From Caldifarciminota bacterium (lineage in GTDB: Bacteria; Hydrothermota; Hydrothermia; B15-G9; WFZT01): a DNA stretch of 6,414 bases. The stretch covers positions 1 through 6,414 of the forward strand of contig JALSOY010000257.1 of assembly GCA_026986235.1 (NCBI GenBank), given 5' to 3'. Made by a program: the position numbers and the translations under genes. Each line of letters begins with the position of its first letter. Within the stretch, counting starts at the first letter, position 1. Positions 5,320-6,414 of the stretch are shown piece by piece. Below the pieces are notes generated by a model, which saw only the letters and a list, made by a program, of their open reading frames with translations, searched no databases and had not been told where the DNA came from.

Positions 5320-6414
5320 AGAAAGAACGCCTCATGTTCAATCTTTCTCGTAAAACCTATGTCTTCTCTGTAAACTTTTTTAAATTCAGGATGATCTCCA
5401 GGAAGCCACAAAAAACTTGATGCATAAGGCAAAGGTGGTAAACCTATTTCAACGATCACTTTTGTCGGAACATTAACAATGTATCCCCATAATTCCGGTG
5501 CAATTGACTGGAAAATCCTTTTACGGTTCATTCTGTCATCATAGCTTCTTGAAGGTAAATTTTCAATTTTTTGAAGGTTAAGAATGAGTTTCGTTGCTTG
5601 TTCGTCGAATTCAACAAAAACTGGCAGTTGATTAGAGTCCTTAGGTATCAAACTAAACATACCCAATTCGTCATATTTTAAAATTCTTGTACTCTCAAGC
5701 AAACCCTTATCAGAGGACTTTCTCCCTTCAAATCGTAGTTTGTAAAAATATTCTTCGACCAACCTTCTATACTTCTTTTCAGGAAGTAAAACCTCATTCT
5801 TGAGGATTTCTTCAGTGGTCTGGACAAGCACTCCGTCGTAAATATAAGAGGCAAGCCTTCTTTCGTTATGATCAGGGTTAGTGAGACTGACAAGGAAAAC
5901 CACACCCCCTTTTTTGTGTGACGCATTCCGATTACAACGGCCGGCAGCCTGGACAACGGAGTCGAGAGGCGCTAAATCCCTGATAACTACATCAAAATCG
6001 AGGTCGACTCCAGCCTCAACAACCTGCGTGGATACAAGTCCCACTCTATCACCGTTCTTTAGCCGTTTTTTGATCTCTTTAATCCGCGCCTCACGATGTT
6101 TTGGAATGAGTGAAGCAGACAGGAAGTAAAGCTCAAATCGGTCATTGAGACTTTTCTTTGTCCACTCGTAAACTTCCTGAGCCGAGCGGACGGTGTTCAT
6201 GACCACCATGAAACTTTTCGCCGACTCGACTTTTGGCAGCAACCACAGGTCAATGTCTGCGTATGGAACGGGTTCACTCTCAATCTTGAGGGATGTTCTC
6301 GAAAGAGCGGAGAAAAACACCTCCTTTTTGGGTTCTGTAAGCTCAAATGCATCCTGAAGGAGTGCCGGGCGGGTTGCTGTCATCAGAATGAACCTCGTGT
6401 CCCACTTCCCGGCA
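5316..6414 (-). CDS. cas3: CRISPR-associated helicase/nuclease Cas3, C-terminal part (runs off the window)
   Basis: The frame is open to the right edge, so 365 C-terminal residues are visible and the 5' end lies beyond 6414. They begin just before SF2 helicase motif III (LMTATRP, at about 6387-6366). The second RecA domain follows, with motif V (VSTQVVEAGVDLDFD) and motif VI (VQAAGRCNR), the characteristic Cas3 form of these motifs. A ~190-residue C-terminal region ends in YREDIGFTRKIEHEAFFL. Cas3 is recruited by Cascade to the R-loop, unwinds the target and degrades one strand through its HD nuclease; the HD domain and helicase motifs I-II must lie outside the window. The codon read as methionine in MTATRP is internal, not a start. 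Its TGA overlaps the cas4 ATG by 4 nt. Neighbouring Cas4 suggests type I-B or a related subtype, but the subtype cannot be fixed without cas8/cas5/cas7. Confidence 0.93.
   Translation of the reverse strand, partial: AGKWDTRFILMTATRPALLQDAFELTEPKKEVFFSALSRTSLKIESEPVPYADIDLWLLPKVESAKSFMVVMNTVRSAQEVYEWTKKSLNDRFELYFLSASLIPKHREARIKEIKKRLKNGDRVGLVSTQVVEAGVDLDFDVVIRDLAPLDSVVQAAGRCNRNASHKKGGVVFLVSLTNPDHNERRLASYIYDGVLVQTTEEILKNEVLLPEKKYRRLVEEYFYKLRFEGRKSSDKGLLESTRILKYDELGMFSLIPKDSNQLPVFVEFDEQATKLILNLQKIENLPSRSYDDRMNRKRIFQSIAPELWGYIVNVPTKVIVEIGLPPLPYASSFLWLPGDHPEFKKVYREDIGFTRKIEHEAFFL

Noticed and set aside
5678..6129. Open frames overlapping cas3 on either strand
   Set aside because: They overlap a well-recognised cas3 reading frame and show no domain-like sequence; they are shadows.

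Overview
The window looks like an accessory region of a bacterial, probably environmental and uncultured, genome. It joins the end of a type I CRISPR-Cas operon (minus strand) to a secreted-protein gene (plus strand). The plus-strand protein ends in a module resembling the type IX secretion sorting tails of Bacteroidetes and related candidate phyla. That is the only real taxonomic hint, and it is weak.

Left edge (1-154): short G/C-run hairpins of an interspersed-repeat type. Then 155-1789 (+): an exported CrtC/AttH-like lipocalin-fold protein with a fibronectin-III-like domain and a C-terminal sorting-like tail.

Everything from 1813 to the right edge is on the minus strand. In transcription order (right to left) it reads: cas3 (5' end off the window), intact cas4 (copy A), an AAA ATPase/DUF4143 gene, a broken cas4 (copy B), a MNT nucleotidyltransferase, a HEPN gene with an in-frame TGA, and a badly decayed cas4 fossil (copy C). 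Copies B and C are not complete intact genes, but they can be read codon by codon against copy A.

The striking feature is a repeating architecture. Each cas4 copy begins exactly at, or within a few bases of, the stop codon of the gene before it: cas3/cas4A share ATGA, AAA/cas4B share ATGA, and cas4C begins at the HEPN stop. The AAA and MNT genes each have a -10-like hexamer directly in front of the start codon. The locus therefore looks like stacked units of [promoter - cargo gene(s) - cas4], lying where cas1 and cas2 would normally follow cas4. Copy B is a mosaic: about 95% identical to copy A over its last ~150 bp but only about 73% just upstream, where most changes still conserve the protein. 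This suggests cas4 homology was used to recombine in cargo, or to homogenise copies, more than once.

Functionally, cas3 (interference nuclease-helicase) and cas4A (spacer-processing nuclease) look intact where visible. The MNT-HEPN pair belongs to a toxin-antitoxin type family, but its HEPN half is interrupted. No CRISPR array, cas1, cas2, tRNA or rRNA is visible.
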